This document shows, in pieces, positions 33,905 to 42,543 of a stretch of DNA of 64,000 bases (positions are counted from its first letter, which is position 1; each line of letters opens with the position of its first letter). A model generated the notes under the pieces. The model saw only the letters and a list, made by a program, of their open reading frames with translations, was not told the DNA's origin and searched no databases. The stretch comes from Lachnospiraceae bacterium (GTDB lineage Bacteria > Bacillota > Clostridia > Lachnospirales > Lachnospiraceae). The position numbers and the translations under genes were made by a program. The DNA lies in NCBI GenBank assembly GCA_024687125.1, contig JAILFA010000025.1, positions 21,692 through 85,691 on the forward strand, written 5' to 3'.

Positions 33905-36106
33905 ATGAGTGGGGACAGTACGAAACTGGAAAAAACGGTAGATTTCAAGAGCAACCGGTACCTCGCGTTTCAGATCGCGTTCTTCGCCGGCGCGGTGGTA
34001 GTCAACTTTGTCCTGCCCAGAGCAGCCGGCATGCTGGGGCTTCCCCTGTATCTCGATAATGTCGGTACCCTTTTCGCGGCCGTCCTCGGCGGATATCTCC
34101 CCGGCATCGTGGTCGGTTATCTCAACAACATCATCAACATGCAGGGCAACCCCGGCAATGCTTACTATGTCGTTCTTTCCACCCTGATCGCCGCAAGCGG
34201 TACATGGTTCGGCAGGAAGGGCTTTTTTGACAGGTTCGGCAAGGCACTTCTGACGATCCCGGTCTTTGCTTTTATCGGCGGTGTGCTCGGGTCAATCATC
34301 ACCTGGCTGATCTACGGCTTCGGCATGGGCGAAGGGATCAGCGCGCCTTTCGCGAGAGCGCTCTATGAGAGCGGCAGGCTCAATGTCTTCTGGGCGCAGA
34401 TGACCTCGGATGTTGTCATCGATCTGATCGACAAGGCGATCACCGTGGTCCTTGCGTTTATCATCATCAAGGCGATCCCGGAACAGCTCAAGCCCGGTCT
34501 CTGGCTCACCGGCTGGCGGCAGGCGCCGCTTTCCAAAGAGGCACTGAACAAGGTCAGAAAGAACATCACCCGCTCGTTTTCCCTGCGCGGCAAGATCGTC
34601 ACCATCATCTCCGTGATCATGTTCTGTGTGGCCGTCGTCACGACCATTATCAGCTATATCCTGTTCCAGGGCTTTGCAATGAAGCAGTACACCTACAGCT
34701 GCGACAGTGCCGCCAAGCTCGCTGCGGGTCTGATCGATCCGGACAGGGTGGATGACTATATCGCACAGGGGGAGTCGGACCCGGAATACACCGCGCTGGA
34801 AAACCGCCTGTACAGCATCAAGAACGGCAATCAGGACATCGAATATGTCTATGTCTACCGGTTCCGTGAAGAGGGCGTCGAGGTCATCTTTGACATCGAT
34901 ACCGAGGATGTTCCCGGGCAGGATCCCGGCGCGGTCATCCCCTACGAGGAGTATCTGCTCCCCTATAAGGAACAGCTCCTCGCCGGTGAACCGATCGAAC
35001 CGCTTGAGGACGACACGATCTACGGCAGACTCCTGACCGTCTTTGAGCCGGTCTATGATCAGAGCGGAAGGTGCGTATGCTATGCCGCCGCGGACATCAA
35101 GGTCGAGGATATCCGCATCGCTACACTCAATTATATGACCAAGGTCTTTTCCCTGTTCATGGGCTTTTATATCTTTATCCTGTCGCTGTGCATCTGGCTG
35201 GTCGATTACCACCTGATCTATCCGATCTCTGCCATGACGCTCACGACCCGCAAGTTTGCCTATGAAAGCGAGGAATCCCGGGAGAACAGCGTGGACCTGC
35301 TGCAGAGCCTCCATATCGCCACCGGTGACGAGATCGAGAACCTCTATGATTCCATCTCCAAGACGATCGCGGAGACCGTCGGGTACCTTGAGGATGTGGA
35401 AGCCAAGGGCGAGGAGATCGCCCACATGCAGAACGGCCTGATCTACGTGCTCGCGGATATGGTCGAAAGCCGCGATAAGAACACGGGCGATCACGTGCGC
35501 AAGACCGCGGCCTATGTGCGCCTGATCCTGAAGCATATGAAGGAAAAGGGCCTGCACGCGGACGTCCTGACCGACGAGTACATGGCGGATGTCGCCAACT
35601 CGGCGCCTCTCCACGATGTCGGCAAGATCATGGTCTCGGATGTCATCCTGAACAAGCCGGGACGCCTGACGGATGAAGAATTCGCGATCATGAAGACGCA
35701 CACCACCGCCGGTAAAAAGATCATTGCGAGCGCCATGTCCCTGGTGTCCGACAGCGGCTACCTCAAGGAGGCCAGGAACCTCGCCACCTATCACCACGAA
35801 CGATGGGATGGCAAGGGGTATCCGAGCGGCAAGGCGGGCGAGGAGATTCCGCTGTCCGCCCGTATCATGGCCGTTGCGGATGTCTTCGATGCCCTGGTCT
35901 CGAGACGGAGCTACAAGGAGCCGTTCACCTTTGAAAAGGCCATGGACATCATCCGGGAGGGTGCCGGCACCCAGTTCGATCCGCAGATCGCCGAGATCTT
36001 CATTGCCGCGGCGGACGAGGTCAGGGAGATCACCATTGCCCATGAGTCCATGCTGGGGCAGGGGATCCGGACGTTCGCCGAGGATGTGGCCGCCATGGAG
36101 TCGTAA
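33905..36106 (+). CDS. Membrane sensor with HD-GYP cyclic-di-GMP phosphodiesterase domain
   Basis: 733 residues. The first 190 residues hold about five membrane helices resembling an ECF/S-component or MASE-like module, with a GYLPGIVVGYLNNIINMQGNPGNA loop. A single helix (about 235-260) then leads into an extracellular sensing domain (about 260-400), a further membrane helix (about 415-440), and a HAMP-like linker. The C-terminal HD-GYP domain has H570-D571 in HDVGK, the MKTHT helix, HHERWDGKGYPSG and SARIMAVADVFDALVS, all intact. Hydrolysis of c-di-GMP in response to an external signal is predicted. TATAAT at 33876-33881 is a likely -10 box. Confidence 0.93.
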   Translation: MSGDSTKLEKTVDFKSNRYLAFQIAFFAGAVVVNFVLPRAAGMLGLPLYLDNVGTLFAAVLGGYLPGIVVGYLNNIINMQGNPGNAYYVVLSTLIAASGTWFGRKGFFDRFGKALLTIPVFAFIGGVLGSIITWLIYGFGMGEGISAPFARALYESGRLNVFWAQMTSDVVIDLIDKAITVVLAFIIIKAIPEQLKPGLWLTGWRQAPLSKEALNKVRKNITRSFSLRGKIVTIISVIMFCVAVVTTIISYILFQGFAMKQYTYSCDSAAKLAAGLIDPDRVDDYIAQGESDPEYTALENRLYSIKNGNQDIEYVYVYRFREEGVEVIFDIDTEDVPGQDPGAVIPYEEYLLPYKEQLLAGEPIEPLEDDTIYGRLLTVFEPVYDQSGRCVCYAAADIKVEDIRIATLNYMTKVFSLFMGFYIFILSLCIWLVDYHLIYPISAMTLTTRKFAYESEESRENSVDLLQSLHIATGDEIENLYDSISKTIAETVGYLEDVEAKGEEIAHMQNGLIYVLADMVESRDKNTGDHVRKTAAYVRLILKHMKEKGLHADVLTDEYMADVANSAPLHDVGKIMVSDVILNKPGRLTDEEFAIMKTHTTAGKKIIASAMSLVSDSGYLKEARNLATYHHERWDGKGYPSGKAGEEIPLSARIMAVADVFDALVSRRSYKEPFTFEKAMDIIREGAGTQFDPQIAEIFIAAADEVREITIAHESMLGQGIRTFAEDVAAMES

Positions 36107-36144
36107 TGCGCGTTTGACTGTGTGAGTCAACTACAATAAACCGC

Positions 36145-36180
36145 CGCCGGTCCTGCAGTAACGCAGGTCCGGCGTTTTTT
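36145..36180 (+). terminator. Terminator of the HD-GYP gene
   Basis: CGCCGGTCCTGC (36145-36156) and GCAGGTCCGGCG (36163-36174) form an 11-pair stem with one T-T mismatch and an AGTAAC loop, followed by TTTTTT. Confidence 0.92.
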
Positions 36181-36221
36181 GTGCTGTTTTTGATGACTGA
36201 TTTAGGTTCACGGGAAATGGG

Positions 36222-36362
36222 AAACTGTGCCAGCGTACAGAATATCATCAACAGTTAAAACACGAGCTTAACGAGTTCTACTACCAAAGCGGCGATGTAA
36301 ACGCTAACGGGAATGTCATTGATAAGTGGCTGTCATACGTACCGGAAATAGCTTACCAGCAT
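36222..36362 (+). other. Possible coding fragment at the mobile-element scar
   Basis: A frame from 36222 reads a normal-looking hydrophilic peptide (EYHQQLKHELNEFYYQSGD, then a NVIDKWLSYVPEIA segment) without a start codon. It runs into the antisense of the truncated gene at 36316-36489. It looks like the remnant of a lost gene; I cannot name its family. Confidence 0.3.
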
Positions 36363-36489
36363 TCTTTTCAATATCGAGTACAGGGACTCTGTACCAGTTC
36401 ACCCCTACGGAAAATCCGTGCATCTGCAGGTATTTCAGCAGAGCGATCTTCCCATAGTCTCCGATATCACCGGCATATCGATCCTGCAT
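36316..36489 (-). pseudogene. Truncated conserved hypothetical gene (MQDRYAGDIGDYGK family)
   Basis: The ATG at 36489 has AGGAGGCGTG before it and the frame begins MQDRYAGDIGDYGKIALLKYL then GVNWYRVP. That is the conserved N-terminus of a bacterial hypothetical family of about 230 or more residues that I know only as uncharacterised. The frame ends after 57 codons, inside unrelated DNA, so about three quarters of the protein is missing. The open frame reaches 36636, but the part before 36489 is not family-like. Confidence 0.6.
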
Positions 36490-36632
36490 CACGCCTCCTT
36501 CTGACCTTGTTATTATATCAACCCCATCCCCAAATATCCACTCCGCCGACAAATACGGGATACTACGGCAAAGCATGCTCGAAGCTGCTGTATCCCGTAT
36601 TTTGGGTCTCGCTGTAATACCAGCGCAAGTCC

Positions 36633-36974
36633 TCAATACCTGTGACTGATCAGTACCTTCTTGATAGCCTTCCCCGCCTCATACAATACTTGCCCCTCAG
36701 ACGGAGAGCAGTCCGAAAGAAGCATCGCGAAATCATTAAGGTACCGGTTCCCGGAAACACGTTCCTCTCCGTAGAGCAGCTCATCGATCGACAGCTCCAG
36801 CCGCTCTGACAGATTGACAAGCACCGTCAGGCTTACCTGCTTACGAGAGTTTTCAATCTCCCCCAGATACTGCGGTGAAATCCCGACCAGTTCCGCCAGC
36901 AGTTCCTGCGTGAATCCCACCTCACGTCTTCGCTGCCGGATCCTCTGACCCAGCTCTTTGAAATCAATTTCCAT
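36633..36974 (-). CDS. XRE/Cro-CI family transcriptional regulator
   Basis: 113 residues. Residues 5-62 are a typical helix-turn-helix 3 domain: LGQRIRQRRREVGFTQELLAELVGISPQYLGEIENSRKQVSLTVLVNL. The C-terminal 45 residues (LLSDCSPSEGQVLYEAGKAIKKVL) are helical and match the tail of the divergent regulator at 37109 in style, so the two are probably paralogues. The ATG follows AGGAGGTGACTT. No target operon is next to it apart from the shared divergent region. Confidence 0.9.
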   Translation of the reverse strand: MEIDFKELGQRIRQRRREVGFTQELLAELVGISPQYLGEIENSRKQVSLTVLVNLSERLELSIDELLYGEERVSGNRYLNDFAMLLSDCSPSEGQVLYEAGKAIKKVLISHRY

Positions 36975-37020
36975 AAGTCACCTCCTGTTCGTCGAAAAAA
37001 TGTGCAAATACAATTTGCTA

Positions 37021-37062
37021 CAGGCGATAACTTCGACTACAGCTTATTCATTTCATCGCCTG
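37021..37062. promoter_or_regulatory. Inverted repeat between divergent XRE genes
   Basis: CAGGCGAT (37021-37028) and ATCGCCTG (37055-37062) form a perfect 8-bp inverted repeat with a 26-bp centre in the 134-bp divergent intergenic region. It could be a paired operator for one or both regulators. A TATATAAAATT stretch for the rightward promoter lies next to it. Confidence 0.5.
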
Positions 37063-37108
37063 ATGACGATATGATTATATAAAATTTCGCCAACAGGCAG
37101 GATTGCAC

Positions 37109-37462
37109 ATGGATAAGACCACCAGCAATATGAATATGAAAAACGTCGGCCAGCGCATACGCGAGGCCCGCAAGAGCAAAAGGCTCAGCCAGAACGAGCT
37201 CTCGGAGATGGCCCAGATCTCCCCGTCTCACATGAGTGATATCGAGAACGGGAAGACGAGCCTGAGCCTTGATATCTTCATGCGCCTGACGGAAGCCCTT
37301 CAGGTCTCTGCCGATTGGCTCCTGCAGACCAACGTGCCTTCCGTCGCGCATATCCAGGGCGGAGAGATCTCCGAGATCCTCTCCGACTGCACCGCGTCTG
37401 AGACTCAGGCCCTCATAAAAATGCTCAAGACCATGAAGACCACAATGCGGGAAGCAAAATAA
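37109..37462 (+). CDS. XRE/Cro-CI family transcriptional regulator
   Basis: About 117 residues from ATG 37109; an in-frame TTG at 37103 and later ATGs at 37130 and 37136 are alternatives. The helix-turn-helix domain is VGQRIREARKSKRLSQNELSEMAQISPSHMSDIENGKTSLSLDIFMRL. The tail ISEILSDCTASETQALIKMLKTMKTTM resembles the C-terminus of the divergent gene. The ribosome site is weak (GGCAGGATTGCAC). It probably regulates itself and the divergent copy. It lies within the mobile-element scar. Confidence 0.88.
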   Translation: MDKTTSNMNMKNVGQRIREARKSKRLSQNELSEMAQISPSHMSDIENGKTSLSLDIFMRLTEALQVSADWLLQTNVPSVAHIQGGEISEILSDCTASETQALIKMLKTMKTTMREAK

Positions 37463-37521
37463 GCCCCCGTATCATCCGATCAACATCCCACTCCTATAAC
37501 ACGCTCTAATTAAAGATCAGA

Positions 37522-37562
37522 CCACAAGCTGTACGCTGAGTTTCTCCGCTTACAGTATGTGG
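37522..37562 (+). terminator. Hairpin downstream of the XRE gene
   Basis: CCACA/TGTGG, CTGTA/TACAG and GC/GC pair in register around a TGAGTTTCTCC loop, followed by a pyrimidine run CCTTTCCTTT without a clean U-tract. It is a possible terminator. The rest of 37463-37646 shows nothing I can support. Confidence 0.4.
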
Positions 37563-37646
37563 CCTTTCCTTTCTGAGTTATTTACAATGGTCACCGATGA
37601 TCTCTGATGCCTGTTAATCCATATCATCGATATTTGAGGAACCAAT

Positions 37647-37868
37647 ATGAAAGAAACCGAAGACCAGCTGGGAACGATCGAAGAAAAGAAGGCCAAAATC
37701 CGCGAACGCTACAAAGGCGTTGATCCGAACGAACTCTCTGTGATCCCCGCGATCCCAAAGATCGATATCTTTGACAGAGACCGTTCGATGCGCGTCGCCA
37801 TCTATGCGCGTGTATCCACCGATGATCCTAATCAGACTTCGTCTTACGAACTGCAGAAGAACCATTAG
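37647..37868 (+). pseudogene. N-terminal fragment of a serine site-specific recombinase
   Basis: The last 30 codons read RSMRVAIYARVSTDDPNQTSSYELQKNH, the start of the resolvase catalytic domain with the nucleophilic Ser in ARVST. The preceding 45 residues are a basic/acidic helical leader (EDQLGTIEEKKAKIRERYKG). A stop at 37866 ends the frame where the family would continue for several hundred residues, so only the first tenth or so of a large serine recombinase is left. This marks a past integrative element at this locus, next to the capsule genes. Confidence 0.8.
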
Positions 37869-38032
37869 GATAGACAACGAGGCGCGATTCGACGCGCACC
37901 GCACGGGACCTCTACCCGCGCGAATCCTACAGTAAATTTACGCTGCCTGAGCAAAACGTGTTACTGTACCATCGATTTAACCGCATAAAAGGTGGAACCT
38001 TACAGGAAAACCACTACATCTTGAGGACGCGC

Positions 38033-38761
38033 ATGAAGCTTGCAGACATGCATTGTCATATCCTGCCGGGGATAGACGATGGAGCACCTGATGAGGAAAT
38101 GAGTACGCGGATGCTAAGGCTGGAAGCTGCGGAGGGAGTGAGCAGCATCATATTCACGCCGCATTTCAAGCCGGAGCACCACAACGCATCGCCGCGGACA
38201 GTGCTGAAGCTGACCGCGCGGATGCAGGAGATTGCCATACAGGAGAGCTTGGGGATCAAAGTGTATGCAGGCAATGAGATCCTATTTTTTGATGAGGTCC
38301 CCACACTCCTTGAACATGGCGATGTATTGACGCTGGCGGGCTCTGATCATGCTTTGATCGAGTTTTATCCGACGGAGCTATATGACCGGATCCGCAGTGC
38401 GCTCTATGAGGTACTGGCCGCAGGCTTTACACCAATTGTTGCGCATGTGGAGCGTTACCTCGACATCATCGGCTACCCGGAGCGTGTGAACGAGCTGATC
38501 GCTCTGGGCGCGGAGATTCAGGTCAACGCATCGACCGTCATGGGAAAGTACGGATTTTCCGTGCGGCAGATTGTACGGCGCCTGATCAGCCGAAGGAGCG
38601 TCCACTATATCGCGACGGATGCGCATGATGACAGGAGGCGCGCGCCGCTGCTCTCAGGTTGCGCACACCTAATCGAAAAAAAATACGGAACGTGCTGCGC
38701 TGGGAGGATTCTCCATGACAATGCACTGAACCTGATATACAGCGGTAGTGAGGAAAAATGA
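38033..38761 (+). CDS. cpsB: CpsB/YwqE-type PHP protein-tyrosine phosphatase
   Basis: 242 residues from ATG 38033; the frame opens at 37958 but the family begins at MKLADMHCHILPGIDDGA. DMHCH provides metal-binding histidines, IIFTPHF and AGNEILF further metal ligands, and YIATDAHDDRRR the late Asp-His pair. These manganese-dependent enzymes dephosphorylate the tyrosine-rich tail of the CpsD kinase and so tune polymer length. It is the first gene of the polysaccharide locus. The ATG overlap with the wzz gene (ATGA) indicates coupling. Confidence 0.93.
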   Translation: MKLADMHCHILPGIDDGAPDEEMSTRMLRLEAAEGVSSIIFTPHFKPEHHNASPRTVLKLTARMQEIAIQESLGIKVYAGNEILFFDEVPTLLEHGDVLTLAGSDHALIEFYPTELYDRIRSALYEVLAAGFTPIVAHVERYLDIIGYPERVNELIALGAEIQVNASTVMGKYGFSVRQIVRRLISRRSVHYIATDAHDDRRRAPLLSGCAHLIEKKYGTCCAGRILHDNALNLIYSGSEEK

Positions 38762-39465
38762 ACCAGAAAAAAGACACGATAGAGATTGATCTTGGAGAGA
38801 TACTGGGTGTCCTTGTAGGATACATCTGGCTGATTCTCGCGGCAGGGCTTTTTTGCGCGTTGACGGCCTTTATGATCAGTAAGTACCTGATCTCGCCGAC
38901 CTATGAGTCCACGACCAAAATCTACATATTAAATAAGCAGGAAGCGTCCAATGTAACCTACAGCGATGTCCAGATCGGAACGCAGCTGACCAAGGACTAC
39001 GCGGAGCTCATCACCTCGCGTTACGTCATTGAGAGTGTCGCGCAGAAGCTTTCCCTGGATCTGACATACAAGGAGATGACGAAAAAGATCTCCGTCAATT
39101 CGCCGACCGACACCCGCATCGTCGCGATCACCGTGGAGGATCATGACCCGGTGCTTGCGATGAACATGGCAAATGCTGTCCGTGAGGTGGCAAGCGAACA
39201 TATCCAAAACGTCATGGACATTGACGCGGTCAATGTTGTGGAGACAGCCAACATGCCTACGCAAAAGGCCAGTCCATCGGTGACCAGGTGGACGCTGATT
39301 GGCGGATTTCTCGGCATTTTCGCGGTCTGCGCGATCGTGATCCTGAAATACCTTTTTGACGACACCATTAAGTCGTCTGAAGATGTGCAGAAATACCTAC
39401 AACTTTCAACTCTGGCACTGATCCCGATGGCCGAGGAGATTGACGACACAGAAACGAGAAAATAA
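38758..39465 (+). CDS. Wzz/CapA-type chain-length determinant and kinase activator
   Basis: 235 residues. Two membrane helices, at about 18-40 and 180-202, flank an extracellular domain typical of Wzz (PF02706): YESTTKIYILNKQ, KDYAELITSRYVIE, and the pre-TM2 motif VETANMPTQKASPS with the characteristic P-x-x-P-x-x-P spacing. The cytosolic tail YLFDDTIKSSEDVQKYLQL normally activates the partner kinase. It sits between cpsB and the CpsD-type kinase, forming the split BY-kinase typical of Firmicutes. Confidence 0.93.
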   Translation: MNQKKDTIEIDLGEILGVLVGYIWLILAAGLFCALTAFMISKYLISPTYESTTKIYILNKQEASNVTYSDVQIGTQLTKDYAELITSRYVIESVAQKLSLDLTYKEMTKKISVNSPTDTRIVAITVEDHDPVLAMNMANAVREVASEHIQNVMDIDAVNVVETANMPTQKASPSVTRWTLIGGFLGIFAVCAIVILKYLFDDTIKSSEDVQKYLQLSTLALIPMAEEIDDTETRK

Positions 39466-39478
39466 AGGCAGAAAAGAT

Positions 39479-40435
39479 ATGCAGGATATTCGGCTACATT
39501 TTTCAGATAAAGAGAATTACCGCGTCCGAGAAGCCTTCCGGACGCTTCGGAGCAATGTGGAGTTTTCCGGGCAGGGGGTCCGCGTCGTGGCCCTCACGAG
39601 CTGCACACCCAATGAGGGCAAAACAAGCTGCGCAATGAACCTTGCGCGCGCCTTTGCGGAATCCGGCAAAAGGACAATCCTGGTGGATGCCGATATGCGC
39701 AAATCCATTATGGTGGGGCGCTACAAGACGGGGAGCGTGCGGTTGGGACTCACCCATTATTTGGTTGGGCAGGAGGCGCTTGACATGGTTATCTGTCGGA
39801 GCGATATAAAGAACCTACATATCATTCTTGCCGGTCCCGTACCGCCAAACCCGAGTGAGCTGCTTGGGTCTGAACGCTTTACCGAGATGATCCGGCGCCT
39901 CCGGGAGGATTATGAATATGTCATCGTCGATACGCCGCCCTTAGGGAGCGTGATTGATGCCGCTGTCGTTTCAAGAAGCTGCGACGGTGTTGTCTTGATC
40001 ATCGAGAATAATGCCGTGAGCTACCGCTTTGTGCAGCATGTCAAAGAGCAGCTTGATGTCGCTGGAGCCAGGATTTTAGGTGTTGTCCTTAACAAGGTCA
40101 ATATGGACGGCAAGGGCTATTACGGACACTACGGCAACTATTACGGCAGATACTACGGTAAGTATTACAGAAAGTACTACGGCAAATACGACGAGGACAA
40201 CGCGGCCAGGATGCGCACCAAAAAAACCGGCGCAGGTGGGGGAGAAAGGCGTGGAGCACCTGTTAAAAAGACTCCGACAGGGGCAGGTTGGCGCGAAGCT
40301 GTCAATATCGAACTTGAGCGGGATGACGACGAGCGGCAGCCGGATTCGTTACAGCGGGATCGGAGGTTTGGCAAGGCGCTGCGGGACAACGAGATTGGGA
40401 AAGAGAAATATGTCACCGCAGGAGAGGACACATGA
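39479..40435 (+). CDS. cpsD: CpsD-type capsular tyrosine kinase
   Basis: 318 residues from ATG 39479. The nucleotide-binding motifs are Walker A (SCTPNEGKTSCAMN), Walker A' (TILVDADMRKS) and Walker B (VIVDTPPLGS). A tyrosine cluster follows, with GYYGHYGNYYGRYYGKYY containing most of the autophosphorylation sites, and then an unusual basic and acidic tail of about 80 residues past the cluster. That tail is longer than in most CpsD proteins, where the tyrosines end the chain. An earlier in-frame start (39440) would overlap wzz by 26 bases and is less likely. Confidence 0.93.
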   Translation: MQDIRLHFSDKENYRVREAFRTLRSNVEFSGQGVRVVALTSCTPNEGKTSCAMNLARAFAESGKRTILVDADMRKSIMVGRYKTGSVRLGLTHYLVGQEALDMVICRSDIKNLHIILAGPVPPNPSELLGSERFTEMIRRLREDYEYVIVDTPPLGSVIDAAVVSRSCDGVVLIIENNAVSYRFVQHVKEQLDVAGARILGVVLNKVNMDGKGYYGHYGNYYGRYYGKYYRKYYGKYDEDNAARMRTKKTGAGGGERRGAPVKKTPTGAGWREAVNIELERDDDERQPDSLQRDRRFGKALRDNEIGKEKYVTAGEDT

Positions 40436-41373
40436 GGACAGGTCGGATCATCACCCTGATCCTGCTCGCGGGGAGTCTTGCTTTGGCTGCATTCGGAATA
40501 GTCCTGTATCTGCGCGCGGACCGCAAGGCGCCGCAGATTATCTTTACGAATGCGGATCTGCGCTACAGCAGTTCAATGTCGGATGAGGAGCTCTTAGTCG
40601 GCGTGACCGCACAGGATGATCGGGACGGAGATATTACGGAACGAGTCGTGGTGGAAAAGGTGGTATATAGCGACGGCGAAGGCAAAGTAGTGGTTTATTA
40701 TGCGGCCAGTGATGCCGCGGGCAATGTCGCCAAGTCGTCCCGCCAGTTTGACGCGGAGCGCGAGCAGGAGGGACCGGGCAGCCAAAGGCACGTCGCAGGT
40801 GTATTTATCGAGGACATAACAGAGACGACGATCGGGGAAGCCGCGGATGACCGGGTGGAAGATACGCAGGAGATCCCCGGGGAAGCGGAAGGCGAGGACG
40901 AATCAGACGAAGCGCAGCAGGCCGCCGAGGAAGCAGCGCGGCTTGCTGCCGAGGAAGAAGAGAGACGCGCCGAGGAAGAGGCACAGCGGGAAGCGGCGGA
41001 GAGAGAGGCGGCGGAACGCGAAGCCGAGCAGCAGCGGGCAAGGGAAGAGGAACGGGAGAGAGCGAGAGCCGAGGAGGAAGCGGAGCGCCAACGCGCGGAG
41101 GACGCAGCCCAGAAGGCCGAAGAAGATGCCGAGAAACCGCATATTACTCTGAAAAAGAACAGCGTGACGGTGCCTGTCGGCTATGCGCCTGCCTGGGTGG
41201 ACATCATCGGGTCCCTCACGGACAACAAGGACGGCTACGAAAAGCTCTTCCAGAACCTGTCTGTCAGCAAATTTGACAAGAACAAGGCCGGCACCTACAA
41301 CGTGACCATTACCACAACGGATTCGGACAAAAATGTATCGGATCCGGTGCCGCTGACGATCATCGTGAAATAG
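40432..41373 (+). CDS. Membrane-anchored protein with Ig-like domains and long charged helix
   Basis: 313 residues. One membrane helix at about 6-27 is followed by an Ig-like domain (about 32-100, APQIIFTNADLRYSSS and a VYYAASDAAGNVA strand, DUF5011/HYR-like). A 90-residue Glu/Ala/Arg-rich helix (about 154-240) should form a rigid rod. A second Ig-like domain ends the protein (PHITLKKNSVTVPVG, then AGTYNVTITTTDSDKNVSDP). It starts in an ATGA overlap with cpsD and precedes the LCP gene. A role as a wall-spanning spacer or scaffold in polymer export or attachment is inferred. Confidence 0.85.
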   Translation: MRTGRIITLILLAGSLALAAFGIVLYLRADRKAPQIIFTNADLRYSSSMSDEELLVGVTAQDDRDGDITERVVVEKVVYSDGEGKVVVYYAASDAAGNVAKSSRQFDAEREQEGPGSQRHVAGVFIEDITETTIGEAADDRVEDTQEIPGEAEGEDESDEAQQAAEEAARLAAEEEERRAEEEAQREAAEREAAEREAEQQRAREEERERARAEEEAERQRAEDAAQKAEEDAEKPHITLKKNSVTVPVGYAPAWVDIIGSLTDNKDGYEKLFQNLSVSKFDKNKAGTYNVTITTTDSDKNVSDPVPLTIIVK

Positions 41374-41394
41374 GGCACCGTCCGGGACAGAATT

Positions 41395-42543
41395 ATGCAG
41401 ACAGTAAAGAAAAAACGTGACCGCGCCGCGAACCTTGAAAAAGAACAGATCCTCAATCCGGGGCGCGTAAAAAAGAAGAAAAAAGCGCGACTGAAAAGAG
41501 TATTGCTGATCGTCCTGCTTTCCATCGTATCCATTGTGATCATCGGTGCGATCGTATTTCAGATCATCCGGATGGTAGGACGCTCGAATCTTGCCGCCAA
41601 AGCAGCGACCGCGGCACCGGTGCTGGAAGCCCTGCCGTATACCGAGACCGTCACGGACGAGGAAAAAGAAGCCGTGAAATGGCAGGAGGGCTGGGTCAAG
41701 TACAAAGATAAAATCTGGAGCTACAACAAGGATATCCTGACCTTTCTCATCATGGGAATCGACAAGTCGGGAGATGCCAGAGAGGTGGCTGAGGGTACCA
41801 ACGGAGGCCAGGCGGACGGCCTGTTTCTCCTGGTGATCAACCCGCACCGGAAGTCCATCCAGATCTTCGCGATCAACCGCAACGCGATGACCGATGTCGA
41901 TGTGTACAATGAGGACGGCGCCTATGTGCGGACGGTGAAGTCGCAGATCTGCACCCAGCACGGATTCGGGAACGGCGTCGAGGAGAGCTGCGAGTATCAG
42001 AAAAAGACGGTGGAGCGGTTCCTGTACCAGCTGCCGATTCACGGCTATGCCGCCATCAATATGACCAGCGTGCCCACGATCAACGACGCCGTGGGCGGTG
42101 TGGACGTCAAGGTCCTTGAGGATATGACCAAATGGGATAAGAGCCTGGTCAAGGACGCGGAGGTGCATCTGGAGGGCGACACCGCCTATGTGTACACGAC
42201 AAGGCGCGATACAAAGATCGCAGGCAGCGCGGACGGGCGCCTCAAGAGGCAGAAGCAGTTCCTGACCGCCTTTATGGCCAAGGCTGTTCAAAAGGTCAAG
42301 TCCAACCCGACCTCGGCAATCGATCTGTACAACGCACTGACCAGTCAGATGACGACGGACGTGACCGCGGATGAGGTGATGTACCTCGCGCCCCTGGCAG
42401 CCGGATATCACTTTGACAGCGATATCCTCACCATGGAGGGCGAGACCGTTCTCGGTGACGACGGATTTGAGGAGTTTCACGCCGATGAAGAGGCTTTGTA
42501 CCGACAGATCCTTGAAATCTTTTACGAACCGGTGGAGACGTAA
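41395..42543 (+). CDS. LytR-CpsA-Psr family polymer-cell wall ligase
   Basis: 382 residues. A basic N-terminus and one membrane helix (about 34-60) precede the LCP domain: FLIMGIDKSGDAREV, ADGLFLLVINPHRKSIQIFAINRNAMTDV (the usual D-x-R region, with R160-type arginine and the acidic metal site), YAAINMTSVPTINDAVGGVDVKV, and YTTRRDTKIAGSADGRLKRQKQFL with the catalytic R-x-x-R/Q. LCP enzymes transfer the finished polymer from undecaprenyl diphosphate to peptidoglycan. Its presence suggests the product is wall-linked. Confidence 0.93.
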   Translation: MQTVKKKRDRAANLEKEQILNPGRVKKKKKARLKRVLLIVLLSIVSIVIIGAIVFQIIRMVGRSNLAAKAATAAPVLEALPYTETVTDEEKEAVKWQEGWVKYKDKIWSYNKDILTFLIMGIDKSGDAREVAEGTNGGQADGLFLLVINPHRKSIQIFAINRNAMTDVDVYNEDGAYVRTVKSQICTQHGFGNGVEESCEYQKKTVERFLYQLPIHGYAAINMTSVPTINDAVGGVDVKVLEDMTKWDKSLVKDAEVHLEGDTAYVYTTRRDTKIAGSADGRLKRQKQFLTAFMAKAVQKVKSNPTSAIDLYNALTSQMTTDVTADEVMYLAPLAAGYHFDSDILTMEGETVLGDDGFEEFHADEEALYRQILEIFYEPVET

